Shown piece by piece: positions 26,484-34,194 of a stretch of 64,000 nt of DNA. Every line of letters starts with the position of its first letter. Position 1 is the stretch's first letter. Position numbers and translations under genes: made by a program. This stretch comes from JAUIAS01 sp030425395 (GTDB lineage Bacteria; Pseudomonadota; Alphaproteobacteria; Rhodobacterales; Rhodobacteraceae), in the NCBI GenBank assembly GCA_043553855.1, contig CP121336.1, positions 3,348,001 to 3,412,000 on the forward strand. The letters are read 5' to 3'. Below the pieces are notes generated by a model. That model saw only the letters and a program-made list of their open reading frames with translations, was not told the DNA's origin and did no database searches.

Positions 26484-26855
26484 TTAATCCGCCTTTTGAT
26501 CGCCCGATGCATTCGGTTTTTTTGACGAGCCCTTGGCGCCAGCGGAATGCTGATGCGCGCGCACAATGGTCGAGTCGATCATTGCGTATTCATTGTCGGC
26601 ATCCTGAGCTAACAGATTGAAAACACGCTCCCAAACGCCCTTGCGGCTCCAGCGCATGTGGCGGGTATGGATGACTCGGAAGTCGCCGAACCGTTCTGGC
26701 AGGTCTCGCCAGGGGATGCCCGCGCGATAGCGATAAAGCACGGCCCCCACGAACAGACGGTTGTCGCGCGCGGTAACACCAACATCTGACGCCTTGCCAG
26801 ATAAAAGCTGTTCGATCCGGTCCCATTGATCTTCGCGAAGGGCATAGCGGCGCAT
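26484..26855 (-). CDS. IS5-family transposase, first reading frame
   Basis: A 123-residue protein with the DUF4096-type N-terminal domain (MRRYALREDQWDRIEQLL) and the start of the DDE domain (YAMIDSTIVRAHQHSAGAKG, whose Asp is the first catalytic residue). It ends KKPNASGDQKAD at a stop. In IS427-type elements the full transposase forms by a -1/+1 frameshift into the next frame, which is how I read this pair. Confidence 0.9.
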   Translation of the reverse strand: MRRYALREDQWDRIEQLLSGKASDVGVTARDNRLFVGAVLYRYRAGIPWRDLPERFGDFRVIHTRHMRWSRKGVWERVFNLLAQDADNEYAMIDSTIVRAHQHSAGAKGSSKKPNASGDQKAD

Positions 26856-26996
26856 CTGGTGTCAACTCCTTTGGACAAGCTGACACCCCATGAATCACTC
26901 AAATGCTGATTTGGGAATCCCCTATTCGATGACACCGCCTAATGCTAGCAAAATCCACTTTCTAGCATTAGGGGATTGTTTGGAACTCGACCCCGC

Positions 26997-27428
26997 TTAG
27001 CCTTCGGCCTCAGTAAAGTAGCGGCGAATGTTGGGGGTCAGCAGAAAGGCAAGCGCTACAATTTCAAGCACCATGTTGAAAGCGAGCCAGACCGTGAGAG
27101 CTGAAGATGGTGCGTTTGGCGGAACATTTGCTGGGTAAAGCGCTTCGACGACCAAGCCATTGGTGAAATCCACAATGCCGAATATGAAAAATGAAACCCC
27201 AAGTGCGTAACTGAGCACAGATGGGCGCTTGGCCATCATGAAAACGATTAGCGGCGCAAGAAGGCCCGTGGCGGTATCTTGCCATAACGGAATAACCCAT
27301 GCGTTGGGCAATACACTTCCGCCAGACAAATGGAGGTCACCAAAGCCCACAGCGACAAGGGCGCGGTAGGTTTGCCACGCCGCTATGATCAGTATGAATT
27401 TGAAGTAGCGCGGGAAATGCGTCGTCAC
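26997..27428 (-). CDS. Four-helix membrane protein of unknown function
   Basis: A 143-residue protein with about four hydrophobic segments (residues 8-25, 45-65, 72-90 and 108-130). No motif recognised. The gene is less GC-rich than the ABC and Tct regions. It is divergent from the LysR gene at 27573 (144 bases apart), the usual geometry for regulator and target, so it may be the LysR target. Confidence 0.6.
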   Translation of the reverse strand: MTTHFPRYFKFILIIAAWQTYRALVAVGFGDLHLSGGSVLPNAWVIPLWQDTATGLLAPLIVFMMAKRPSVLSYALGVSFFIFGIVDFTNGLVVEALYPANVPPNAPSSALTVWLAFNMVLEIVALAFLLTPNIRRYFTEAEG

Positions 27429-27572
27429 GATATTGTTCCTACTTTGAAACCGCGGCGTTGTGCCCGCAGTCGGTTGACTTTTTTGTCGTTCGGCTGCTTA
27501 TCTTATGCAGCAAAAAGAAGATATAGGCGCTAAAATGCGCATCAGACGTGCGAATAAGTAACATCATGCGCA

Positions 27573-28451
27573 ATGGATAAATGGACTGAGATCAAGACCT
27601 CCTACCAGGTCGCCCGCCTTGGGACAGTTAGCGCTGCCGCTGACCTTCTGGGAGTACACCGGGCAACGGTGATCCGACATATCGACAACTTGGAAGCCGA
27701 ACTTGGCGCGAAGGTTTTTCTGCGTCACAAGACTGGGTATGTGCCCACCGAAGTCGGTCTGGATCTCTTGCGGGTCGCACAGGCCACTGAAGAACAGTTT
27801 AATCAATTGGCTGGGCGAACACGGGGCCGTTCCGCCCGTATTAGCGGCGATCTCATCGTAACAGCGCTTGAGCGCATTGCCCCGCTTGTGTTGCCTGCAA
27901 TCAAGAGGTTTCAGGAGGAAAACCCGAACACGGTGATCAAGCTAGTCGCAAGCGCGGCCCTGCTCAAACTGGAATATGGCGAAGCCCATGTGGCCATTCG
28001 GACCGGGCCCAAGCCCGATCAACCAGACAATGTCGTTCAACCTTACATGGATCTGAAACTGGGCCTATATGCCCATCAAAGCTATGTTGCGCGGCACGGC
28101 ACCCCACAATCAAAGGACGACTACAAAGAACACAAGTTTGTCTGCTGGGAGACAGCCAACGCCGACTTTCCTTTCACCGCGTGGATCAAACGCAACGTTC
28201 CCCAGTCGAGCAAATCCTTGATCAGCGCAAACCAGGGCGTTGCGGATCAAGCGCTATTTGCAGGAATGGGGATCGGATTTCACCCTGAGATATTCGCGCA
28301 AAAACGCGCCGATTTGGTCGAGGTGCTTGCGCCGAAACCAGATTGGGTTGTCCCGCTGTGGCTCGTGACGCACACCGATTTGCACCGTTCCGCAAAGGTG
28401 CAAGCAGTCTTAAAGTTCATAAAGAACGACCGATCATCGCGTTGGGGCTGA
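27573..28451 (+). CDS. LysR-family transcriptional regulator
   Basis: A 292-residue regulator with an N-terminal HTH (YQVARLGTVSAAADLLGVHRATVIRHIDNLE in pieces) and a substrate-binding-like C-terminal domain. The HTH core has VHRATVIRHID where many LysR proteins have QPAVS.. , a variant seen in some members. Divergent from the membrane protein gene at 27428. Start at ATG 27573; no strong alternative. Confidence 0.88.
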   Translation: MDKWTEIKTSYQVARLGTVSAAADLLGVHRATVIRHIDNLEAELGAKVFLRHKTGYVPTEVGLDLLRVAQATEEQFNQLAGRTRGRSARISGDLIVTALERIAPLVLPAIKRFQEENPNTVIKLVASAALLKLEYGEAHVAIRTGPKPDQPDNVVQPYMDLKLGLYAHQSYVARHGTPQSKDDYKEHKFVCWETANADFPFTAWIKRNVPQSSKSLISANQGVADQALFAGMGIGFHPEIFAQKRADLVEVLAPKPDWVVPLWLVTHTDLHRSAKVQAVLKFIKNDRSSRWG

Positions 28452-28707
28452 AGCTTGAAAGCAGCCCTTGGCGCAGCCGCAGCGAATTCACCCATAGTCC
28501 CGCATCGCGATCCTTGAGACGAGGTGCAGCGAACGACCGAAGACGACATCCGCCTGTCTTGATCTGTCGCCTCCAAAGACTAAGCCCCTGGCAGGCTTGG
28601 GGGATCGAGTGCGATTCTTCATACTAATAAATATCAATGGGTTAGAGGTGGAGAAGGTTCGATGGCAGTCCCATCCCCTCCGCCACCTAAACTTACCGAA
28701 AACGATG
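28452..28707. other. Intergenic region upstream of repeat copy A
   Basis: No gene seen. A stretch near 28640-28686 (GGTGGAGAAGG ... CCCCTCCGCCACC) resembles a tRNA-Ser 3' end superficially, but no complete cloverleaf could be drawn. Confidence 0.5.
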
Positions 28708-28866
28708 GTGGGCCCTCACGGGGCCCTTTTTTCTTTTTGTTTCAAAGGGGTTTAGGTGCGGGGGCCGCCCTGCGGAGACTGCCAAAACGGGCTAAATTAG
28801 TCTCTGAACGCCATTTGTCTCCAATCGACCGCCCTAGGTTCTCAGAAGGACGCTTTCGAAATAGTG
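28708..28866 (+). repeat. Repeat copy A with conserved hairpins
   Basis: Begins with a GGGCCC/GGGCCC hairpin at 28710-28726 and T-run, then a 35-base block nearly identical to one at 61453 (TTTTTTCTTTTTG, TTCAAAGGGGT, then TAG). A second shared hairpin uses GAGACT (28775-28780) and AGTCTC (28799-28804), followed by TGAACGCC in both copies. Similarity continues to about 28866. Copy B lies at 61438-61596 in the same orientation. Confidence 0.8.
28710..28732 (+). terminator. Rho-independent terminator within repeat copy A
   Basis: GGGCCC stem (28710-28715), short loop, GGGCCC stem (28721-28726) followed by a T6 run. It could terminate transcription from the LysR gene. Confidence 0.6.
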
Positions 28867-29056
28867 TTTAGTTACAGATGTTTGGAGATTTTGACCGAGC
28901 GCCCTTTTCGAAAGTGCAACCGATAGCACAATGCGTTGCTAATCCGGAGGACGGGCGTAGGACAAACGGTTTGCGCCACCCGCGTTTGAGTGGCGCTTTG
29001 CTGTTGGCACATTGAATGTTTTGCGCCAGACAGTTGAGTAGGTTTAGCCGCAAGTC

Positions 29057-29341
29057 TCAAATTACAAGATCACCTGTCATGGGTATCGTGTGACGATCTA
29101 CTTCATTGTATTCTTGCAAGAGTGGTCTTTGGCTATCCAACCAAGCCACGCCGCGTTGGATATTCTCATGAAGCATTTCGCTATCCCTCACGACTACTGC
29201 GACTACTTCCTCATTGGTACGCATAAGCAGGTGGTCGTCATCTGCGTGAACTTGCGACTGCCAGGCTTGGATATTCTGCAAGAATTCATCAAAACATTCA
29301 GGTTTAGGTTTGAAGCGCACTATTGATAGCTTTTTGGTCAT
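29057..29341 (-). CDS. Small ferredoxin-fold-like protein (ABM-type), last gene of the eleven-gene operon
   Basis: A 94-residue protein with the hydrophobic-strand / helix / strand pattern of antibiotic-biosynthesis-monooxygenase (ABM) or related dimeric alpha+beta barrel proteins: LSIVRFKPKP, then a helix, then EVVAVVVRD. No catalytic residue identified. It is the final gene of the operon, 11 bases after the preceding one. Confidence 0.5.
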   Translation of the reverse strand: MTKKLSIVRFKPKPECFDEFLQNIQAWQSQVHADDDHLLMRTNEEVVAVVVRDSEMLHENIQRGVAWLDSQRPLLQEYNEVDRHTIPMTGDLVI

Positions 29342-29352
29342 TTATTTGTCCT

Positions 29353-29676
29353 TTATTTTATTGGTGTGGAGCCAGTTTCTATTTTTCGCATTAGCCCATC
29401 TTCTTTTTGAACATAATACAGAACAGCATCTTTAGTTCCATTTGGAAATGGCATGATAAAATGCATTATCATCACATCTTCATTTTCGTACAAACAACGT
29501 CTATTCTCAGGCGTGAACTTTTGGATCAGAGGTCCAAGGCGTTCAAGATATTCTTTTTTTGACATAACGGAACCTGACGAGTGCATAACCATCTCAAAGT
29601 TCGGATGACATAGAGCGGCTAGCATATCAATGTTTTTTGCATCCAAGGCTTCCGCATACTTTTCGTAAAGCGTCAT
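29353..29676 (-). CDS. SnoaL/NTF2-like small protein, paralogue of 30343 gene
   Basis: A 107-residue protein (ATG 29676, GGAG at about 10 bases upstream). It is clearly related to the 30343-30672 product: RRCLYENEDVMIMH versus QRCLYENDEIMVEH, both ending ETGSTPIK or ETGATPVR. The fold is SnoaL-like (cystatin-type cone with helices), seen in polyketide cyclases, ketosteroid isomerases and uncharacterised stress proteins. Two paralogues in one operon suggest a heteromeric or two-step role. Function unknown. Confidence 0.6.
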   Translation of the reverse strand: MTLYEKYAEALDAKNIDMLAALCHPNFEMVMHSSGSVMSKKEYLERLGPLIQKFTPENRRCLYENEDVMIMHFIMPFPNGTKDAVLYYVQKEDGLMRKIETGSTPIK

Positions 29677-29717
29677 ATATGATTTCTCCACATCCTACTT
29701 TTTCAATATTCTTTCAG

Positions 29718-29972
29718 TCACCTTTTGACGACTGGTGTAACCTCGAAATTTCCCATTTCAAGAATTGGGTCGAAAGCAGCATCTAGTTGCTCAAAGGTAT
29801 CTGCTTCAAGTATCATAAACGAAGTATGCTCAAGGCGATTTGAATAGCTTCCATGAACTTTGATTCCGTGGTTGCCAACATTTGCTAAGGTGTCCCTAAA
29901 CAAAGGGAACTTCTCCGGATGATGCGCTTGGCACGTTGTATAATCATGCGTAAGTTTTACCATGAATAACAT
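29718..29972 (-). CDS. Small alpha+beta barrel-like protein, possible paralogue of 31114 gene
   Basis: An 84-residue protein starting MLFMVKLTHD; the 31398 product starts MIVKLTQD, and both end in a hydrophobic strand with E-x-T. The start overlaps the preceding stop by one base (TAATG). Size and strand pattern fit YciI/ferredoxin-type dimeric barrel proteins. No catalytic His/Asp pair is obvious. Confidence 0.5.
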   Translation of the reverse strand: MLFMVKLTHDYTTCQAHHPEKFPLFRDTLANVGNHGIKVHGSYSNRLEHTSFMILEADTFEQLDAAFDPILEMGNFEVTPVVKR

Positions 29973-30313
29973 TATGTTCTCTCCTGCTTGTGTGCGCGAC
30001 TGTCAAAGATTAATTCAGGCAGTGGCGGCGGAGGGGCGTTGACATCCATTCCATGAACGTCAGCTGCGAATTCAGCAAAATCAGGAGGCATTGTTGCCAT
30101 GATTTTTGTCCAACTTGCAGCGGGATCATCACCTTCCAAGGTTATGATCAATAAATCCCCTGCCGGTGTCCGCTGTACAAAGGTTCTTTCGTGCACACCA
30201 ACTGCTTCCCTGGATTCGGAAAATTCAGGTGTAGACTTCACGTGATCCATCATCGCTTGCCACTTTTCCATCTTACCTGGCAAAATCGGCATACATATCG
30301 CTAGCAAAGGCAT
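29972..30313 (-). CDS. Small ferredoxin-fold-like protein
   Basis: A 113-residue protein, ATG 30313 (MPLLAICMPILPGK). Hydrophobic strand start, then a helix and the TFVQRTPAGDLLIITLEGDDP strand. Typical of stress-responsive alpha+beta barrel or ABM folds. The C-terminal Pro-rich tail (APPPPLPEL) is odd for the family. It overlaps the next gene by one base, and starts 29 bases after the 30343 gene stop. Confidence 0.5.
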   Translation of the reverse strand: MPLLAICMPILPGKMEKWQAMMDHVKSTPEFSESREAVGVHERTFVQRTPAGDLLIITLEGDDPAASWTKIMATMPPDFAEFAADVHGMDVNAPPPPLPELIFDSRAHKQERT

Positions 30314-30342
30314 GACTTGTATCTCTCTATATATTGGGCAAA

Positions 30343-30672
30343 TCACCTGACGGGTGTCGCGCCAGTTTCAGTCCGGATGATTTTACCATCTTGCAAAAAA
30401 TTGACGACCAGCACTGCTTCTGACGTACCGTGGGGAAAAGTCATAAACGAGTGTTCGACCATGATCTCGTCGTTTTCATAAAGGCATCTTTGATTATTGA
30501 ACGACAAGGCGTCGCTCTGCATCATGCTCATCAGTGTTGGCGTCCATTCGGACTTGCTAACTTTCGTTCCAGATTGATGCCGAATAAATACGAAGTCTTC
30601 GTGGAGACGGTCCAAGTAGGCTTCGATGTCTTTGTTATTCTGTGCCGCATTTATTTTCTGATACAGAGACAT
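30343..30672 (-). CDS. SnoaL/NTF2-like small protein
   Basis: A 109-residue protein, paralogue of the 29353 product with the shared CLYEN core and ETGATPVR C-terminus. As with other NTF2-like proteins it could bind a small hydrophobic ligand. It starts 3 bases after the cupin stop. No conserved catalytic Asp pair of ketosteroid isomerases is clear. Confidence 0.6.
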   Translation of the reverse strand: MSLYQKINAAQNNKDIEAYLDRLHEDFVFIRHQSGTKVSKSEWTPTLMSMMQSDALSFNNQRCLYENDEIMVEHSFMTFPHGTSEAVLVVNFLQDGKIIRTETGATPVR

Positions 30673-30675
30673 CCC

Positions 30676-31023
30676 TCATTCTCCCCACATGCCAGCGAAT
30701 TCATAGACAACGGCACGCTTCCCGCCGACACACCAAGCGTCATGGTTGGGTGAAATCGCGTAAGCATCGCCTGCGGTGTAGGTGGCTTCGGAGCCATCGT
30801 CGCACACACAGTGAATAGTGCCTTCAACGATTATACCTGTGTGCGTGGCTTGGCAGCTGGGTGTGCCCACAAGTGGCTTGATGTCGGTGGACCATTTCCA
30901 GTCCGGCGCAAGCGTCAACTTCATGATACGCTGACCAAGAACGTTTACAGCCTCCATACGTGCATTTGGCATGTCCTTGGCTTCGTCGGCTTGAGTTGCG
31001 AAGCTTTTTACTTCTAATGGCAT
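30676..31023 (-). CDS. Cupin-domain protein
   Basis: A 115-residue single-domain cupin. ATG 31023 is chosen; upstream in-frame codons are not homologous. The domain shows HTGIIVEGTIHCVCDDG (metal-binding His and Glu-like positions) and GDAYAISPNHDAWCVGG in the second cupin motif. His residues near 65 and 98 fit metal binding, but only one His of the first motif's usual two is visible, so metal binding is not certain. It is in the middle of the operon. Confidence 0.7.
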   Translation of the reverse strand: MPLEVKSFATQADEAKDMPNARMEAVNVLGQRIMKLTLAPDWKWSTDIKPLVGTPSCQATHTGIIVEGTIHCVCDDGSEATYTAGDAYAISPNHDAWCVGGKRAVVYEFAGMWGE

Positions 31024-31113
31024 ACTGATCTCGCCTCCTTTGTGGCTATTTGGATAAGTTTGGGTTGAAAAGTAGTGAATCAGCACTGTAATTTTCACCC
31101 CATTCTCTTTACG

Positions 31114-31398
31114 TCATCGAGTGAAGGATTCCCCACTCATTGGAGTAATCACAGTAGTTTCCAAGATGGCGCCTGCGGCGGCTCTTTTGGCCTTGAGTTC
31201 CTCATGGCCGCCAAAGGCCTTCATGGCTTCAGGCGACTCAAAATCGATTATTACCATCAATTTATTATCGTTGTCCTTTTCGGTGCCTGCAAAAATTAAC
31301 TTTGCGCCAAGTGCATTTAGAGCGGCTTCATTTTCATAAAACATATCTTTCCAGGGTTTAAAGCCACGTGCCAAATCCTGTGTGAGTTTTACAATCAT
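31114..31398 (-). CDS. Small DUF3764-like alpha+beta barrel protein
   Basis: A 94-residue protein from ATG 31398 (MIVKLTQD). The middle has LIFAGTEKDNDNKLMVIIDF, a strand-turn-strand typical of DUF3764-type small proteins, then a helix PEAMKAFGGHEELK. Function unknown. It is separated by 78 bases from the secreted protein gene at 31950-31477 (gap 31399-31476). Confidence 0.5.
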   Translation of the reverse strand: MIVKLTQDLARGFKPWKDMFYENEAALNALGAKLIFAGTEKDNDNKLMVIIDFESPEAMKAFGGHEELKAKRAAAGAILETTVITPMSGESFTR

Positions 31399-31476
31399 GA
31401 CAAATTTCCATTGTTTTGGGGTGTGTGCCAAAATCATTCTTTTGGCACAGCACTACCTTGGTTTGGGGATAGGGTT

Positions 31477-31950
31477 TTAGTTCGCAGCGACAACGTGATA
31501 CATTTGCTGGCCGGTGTTCAGCATACCAGTGACAGTGCCAACAAATTCCTGTCCGACATATGGCTCATACTTGCCACTGCCTGCAGTTAGTGAGCCAACA
31601 TATTGAAGTTGAGGGGTTATCTCACCAAAAAAAATGGCCAAATCGCCGTCTGGATCCACCATACTGCAAACGCCCACGCCTCCGAATGGCGCACCTTCCG
31701 CAGTTAGTGCTACTGTCTGATTGCATTCGGCCGTTACCAGTGTTGGGAAGCCCTCAGGCGCTTCTGACCAATCCCATAAATCGGTTGAGCTATTGATTAT
31801 GATCGATCCAGTTGTCCCTTCCATCACCTGGGAAGAAGACGGTGCGTTCGCGAGGCCTGCCATGTTCCAAAGTTGCGAGTGACCATCTGCGAGAACAGCA
31901 CTAGAGCTGCATACAAAGAGTGCCGCAACGATTTTAGTAATTTTGATCAT
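31477..31950 (-). CDS. Secreted small protein of unknown function
   Basis: A 157-residue protein with a Sec signal peptide (MIKITKIVAALFVCSSSAVLADGHS, cleavage near VLA|DG) and a beta-rich mature part with three Cys residues. No family recognised. As the only secreted non-cytochrome product in the operon it may act with the cytochrome c in the periplasm. AT-rich codon use like its neighbours. Confidence 0.6.
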   Translation of the reverse strand: MIKITKIVAALFVCSSSAVLADGHSQLWNMAGLANAPSSSQVMEGTTGSIIINSSTDLWDWSEAPEGFPTLVTAECNQTVALTAEGAPFGGVGVCSMVDPDGDLAIFFGEITPQLQYVGSLTAGSGKYEPYVGQEFVGTVTGMLNTGQQMYHVVAAN

Positions 31951-32003
31951 GTCGTCGTTCCTATATTCCTGGATTTTTCTAGTTGGAGCTGTTGCATTGA
32001 GTC

Positions 32004-32378
32004 TTATAGCGTCTCAATGACCTCACCATTGACGATCAGGACACTTCCAAACTCAGTGATCGTGCCGACAAAGGATTGAAAGTTATTCCAGCTTTGTCCC
32101 GCAGCCAAATGTTGGTCGATGCCCTCAGGCATCACGTAGACTTCGTTGATGGAATAGAGAACTCGACCGGTTGTGCCTTGAGTTGGGTCAGCGGCGTTTA
32201 CAAGCTCATGTGCTTTTGAGACATAGTAGTGCACAAGCTGTATTTTGCTGTCGTCATAACTATGCGTTTCACGCATCCACTTAGCATGATCGGACAGGGA
32301 AGCTTCAACTTTGCTCACTGAATCCGCAGGTACGGACAGGGCGAAATTAAAGGTTCTTTGTTGGAGTTGTACGTTCAT
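32004..32378 (-). CDS. Small hypothetical protein, barrel-like
   Basis: A 124-residue protein (ATG 32378). It contains the pair-of-strand pattern FNFALSVPADS and SKIQLVHYYVSKA, plus an aromatic-rich turn GQSWNNFQSFVGT. No named family recognised; the size and strand order are compatible with dimeric ferredoxin-like folds. Neighbour genes on both sides are of the same type. Confidence 0.45.
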   Translation of the reverse strand: MNVQLQQRTFNFALSVPADSVSKVEASLSDHAKWMRETHSYDDSKIQLVHYYVSKAHELVNAADPTQGTTGRVLYSINEVYVMPEGIDQHLAAGQSWNNFQSFVGTITEFGSVLIVNGEVIETL

Positions 32379-32412
32379 TTTATTTCTCCGAATTTTTGGT
32401 GATTGTGAGACC

Positions 32413-32697
32413 TTAACTACTGGCGAAAACTTTACCTTCTTTCGCATCCAGCATAGTCATTGGTAGTTCCGTCGCTGCTTGAGAGCGGATGGCTGCGATT
32501 TTCTCTTTTGCTTGAGCGGCCGCCTCTGAACTTGTAAAGTGAGAAATAACTGATAGATTATTATCTCCGGTTCGAACCATTTGTACTGCAGTAGCGCCAA
32601 CACTCATGATCATCGGGACAAATTTGCTCCGCCCAATCTCTTCCATTTCAGTTGTCCATTCCTGCGTCGACCAGTTAGATACCATTATATAAGACAT
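32413..32697 (-). CDS. Small ferredoxin-fold-like protein
   Basis: A 94-residue protein beginning MSYIMVSNWSTQEW with the ferredoxin-like strand-helix-strand order (VPMIMSVGATAVQMVRTGDNNLSVISHF in pieces). Second gene of the operon, 27 bases after the cytochrome gene. Unknown function; the DUF6854/ABM neighbourhood is the nearest match I can suggest. Confidence 0.45.
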   Translation of the reverse strand: MSYIMVSNWSTQEWTTEMEEIGRSKFVPMIMSVGATAVQMVRTGDNNLSVISHFTSSEAAAQAKEKIAAIRSQAATELPMTMLDAKEGKVFASS

Positions 32698-32724
32698 GTT
32701 CGCTTTCCTTGAATTTTAGAGGAA

Positions 32725-33576
32725 CTAACCGTTAGGGAGGGCAGGCAACGACCGGAGATACATGATCACTGCATCAAGATCGTTCTGCGTCATGCGGGCA
32801 AAGTTGATGTATGGCATCGGTGGCATCATCGGTACGCCCCCTGGACGTACTCCCCCAGCAATCAGGCCGATAAGTTCCGCGTCGGAGTATTCGGACAGAC
32901 CGGTTGGCGTGATGTTGGGGGCAACTGAGACGCCCCAAGGGCCGTGGAATTCGTAACCACCGGCCCCGAGGTGTGTATCGAACATTGGTCCTTGCGGTCC
33001 AAACGTGGAGTGACATTCAATACAGTGTGCGACCGGACCAGCGAGGTATTCTCCGTATGTAACGGTCACACTGGGCACTAGGGCTTCCACAGTATCGATG
33101 GGCGGGCCATAGGAGTCTGGCAGTGGAATATTGTAGACGCTTTGTCCCGGATCATGCTCGACGGCTGGCACCTGCCGAAGATACATGACGATGCTCATCA
33201 AATCATCATCCGATAGACCCCGATACAGACCGATCGGCATCGGCGGCCCAATGACAGAGCCGTCTGGCCGAATACCCTCTCTAATAGCGCGAGCGAGTTC
33301 GGCGTCAGTCCACTCTGCTATTCGGCTTCCAGGTGTTATGTTCGAGGCCACAGCAGTGAATGCTGCATTTTCTTCGATGAGCATGCCACCAAGATATCGC
33401 GAAGGAATGGGGCCATCAGGACCTTGTGGCGTGTGGCAGTTACCGCAGGCGGCGGGGCCTTCTACGAGATAGGTGCCCCTCTCGAGTGATGGTTCGGCAC
33501 TGGCAAAGTTTGCCATGTTCAAGGCTAAAGTTCCGGTCAGGACCGCTATGTATGCCTTGTTACAATTATGTTGCAT
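32725..33576 (-). CDS. Dihaem cytochrome c, first gene of the operon
   Basis: A 283-residue exported protein with a signal peptide (ending NFASA|EPS) and two c-haem motifs CxxCH: CGNCH near residue 42 and CIECH near residue 188. Each is followed by a Met in a typical axial ligand context (e.g. PPMPIGLYR, PMMPPMPYI). Similar subunits serve gluconate/alcohol/aldehyde dehydrogenases or thiosulfate oxidation. It gives electron-transfer capacity to an operon otherwise made of tiny cytoplasmic proteins. Divergent from hxlR with an inverted repeat between. Confidence 0.85.
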   Translation of the reverse strand: MQHNCNKAYIAVLTGTLALNMANFASAEPSLERGTYLVEGPAACGNCHTPQGPDGPIPSRYLGGMLIEENAAFTAVASNITPGSRIAEWTDAELARAIREGIRPDGSVIGPPMPIGLYRGLSDDDLMSIVMYLRQVPAVEHDPGQSVYNIPLPDSYGPPIDTVEALVPSVTVTYGEYLAGPVAHCIECHSTFGPQGPMFDTHLGAGGYEFHGPWGVSVAPNITPTGLSEYSDAELIGLIAGGVRPGGVPMMPPMPYINFARMTQNDLDAVIMYLRSLPALPNG

Positions 33577-33625
33577 TCGCGGTGTACCTCATCATCAGCG
33601 TCGTGATCAGGCTTGCATCCGCACT

Positions 33626-33654
33626 CACTTCAATCTAGTCTAAAGATTGAAGTG
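33626..33654. promoter_or_regulatory. Perfect 11-bp inverted repeat, candidate HxlR operator
   Basis: CACTTCAATCT (33626-33636), 7-base loop, AGATTGAAGTG (33644-33654), exactly complementary. It lies between the divergent cytochrome c and hxlR starts, the expected place for an HxlR operator. A run of nine G bases (33661-33669) follows, ending seven bases before the hxlR ATG. Confidence 0.7.
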
Positions 33655-33676
33655 GTTTTCGGGGGGGGGTGAAACG

Positions 33677-34147
33677 ATGCCCAATCATTATGTTGAGCAA
33701 GAAATGTGTCCGATCGCGCTGGCTTCGCATCTTGTTGGCGACAAATGGATACCTATCATCATTAGAGACATCGCTCTTTTTGATAGGCGAACGTTCAATG
33801 ATATATTGAAAAACAACCTGGAAAAAATTTCGACTGGTTCTTTGACATCTCGCTTACAGCGAATGGTCCATTTAGAGATGTTAGAAGTAACGGAAGACGA
33901 CACGCATTCTCAGAAAAGAATCTATAGCTTGACCGAATCGGGAATTGGGTTTGTTCCAATTATCTTTAAGATGGCAAGTTGGACTGCAGAGTTCAGAGAG
34001 CCCTCGTCAGATATTGTTGCTCTCACCAGTCCCTTTCACTCAGCGCAAGGTGATTTAAAAAGGAAGCTACTTGATCGACTGCGCCAGATTCATGTGACTA
34101 AGACAATTGAACCAACACCCCTGTGGTGGTTGGCGCACAAGCTGTAA
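33677..34147 (+). CDS. HxlR-family transcriptional regulator
   Basis: A 156-residue protein with a winged-helix HTH of the HxlR type: CPIALASHLVGDKWIPIIIRDIALFDRRTFNDILK (in pieces), then SLTSRLQRMVHLEML. HxlR members sense reactive electrophiles or redox signals, often through a Cys; here Cys11 (EMCPIA) sits in the typical position. ATG 33677 is preceded by a G9 run which serves as ribosome-site region. Divergent from the eleven-gene operon, which it presumably regulates. Confidence 0.8.
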   Translation: MPNHYVEQEMCPIALASHLVGDKWIPIIIRDIALFDRRTFNDILKNNLEKISTGSLTSRLQRMVHLEMLEVTEDDTHSQKRIYSLTESGIGFVPIIFKMASWTAEFREPSSDIVALTSPFHSAQGDLKRKLLDRLRQIHVTKTIEPTPLWWLAHKL

Positions 34148-34194
34148 ATTTATGGCTACACCCTGTTGCTGAGCGACGAAGTCAACTTTGGAGT

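Larger units (their letters stand above)
26088..26939 (-). mobile_element. IS5-family insertion sequence (IS427-like)
   Basis: An 852-base element with 12-base terminal inverted repeats (GGCGGTGTCATC at 26088-26099 and its complement at 26928-26939) and a TA target duplication at 26086-26087 and 26940-26941. It encodes the transposase in two overlapping frames (26484-26855 and 26098-26454) on the - strand. Ends, frame arrangement and size match IS427-group elements of the IS5 family. It appears structurally intact. Confidence 0.9.
26080..26976. repeat. 15-bp inverted repeat interrupted by the IS5-family element
   Basis: With one TA copy of the IS target duplication removed, bases 26080-26085 plus TA plus 26942-26948 reconstitute ATCCCCTAATGCTAG, followed by a 13-base loop (26949-26961) and the exact reverse complement at 26962-26976. 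The element therefore sits in one arm of a perfect 15-bp hairpin. No T-run follows, so it is not a classical terminator. Confidence 0.85.

Noticed and set aside
28640..28690. Possible tRNA-Ser or tmRNA 3' end (GGTTCGATGG ... CTCCGCCA)
   Set aside because: No T-stem pairing, anticodon arm or full cloverleaf can be drawn; only the last few bases resemble a tRNA end. Kept as a note for the repeat only.
28662..28871. 69-codon frame inside repeat A and its counterpart in repeat B
   Set aside because: The similarity of the two translations follows from the DNA repeat; the frame crosses a terminator hairpin.
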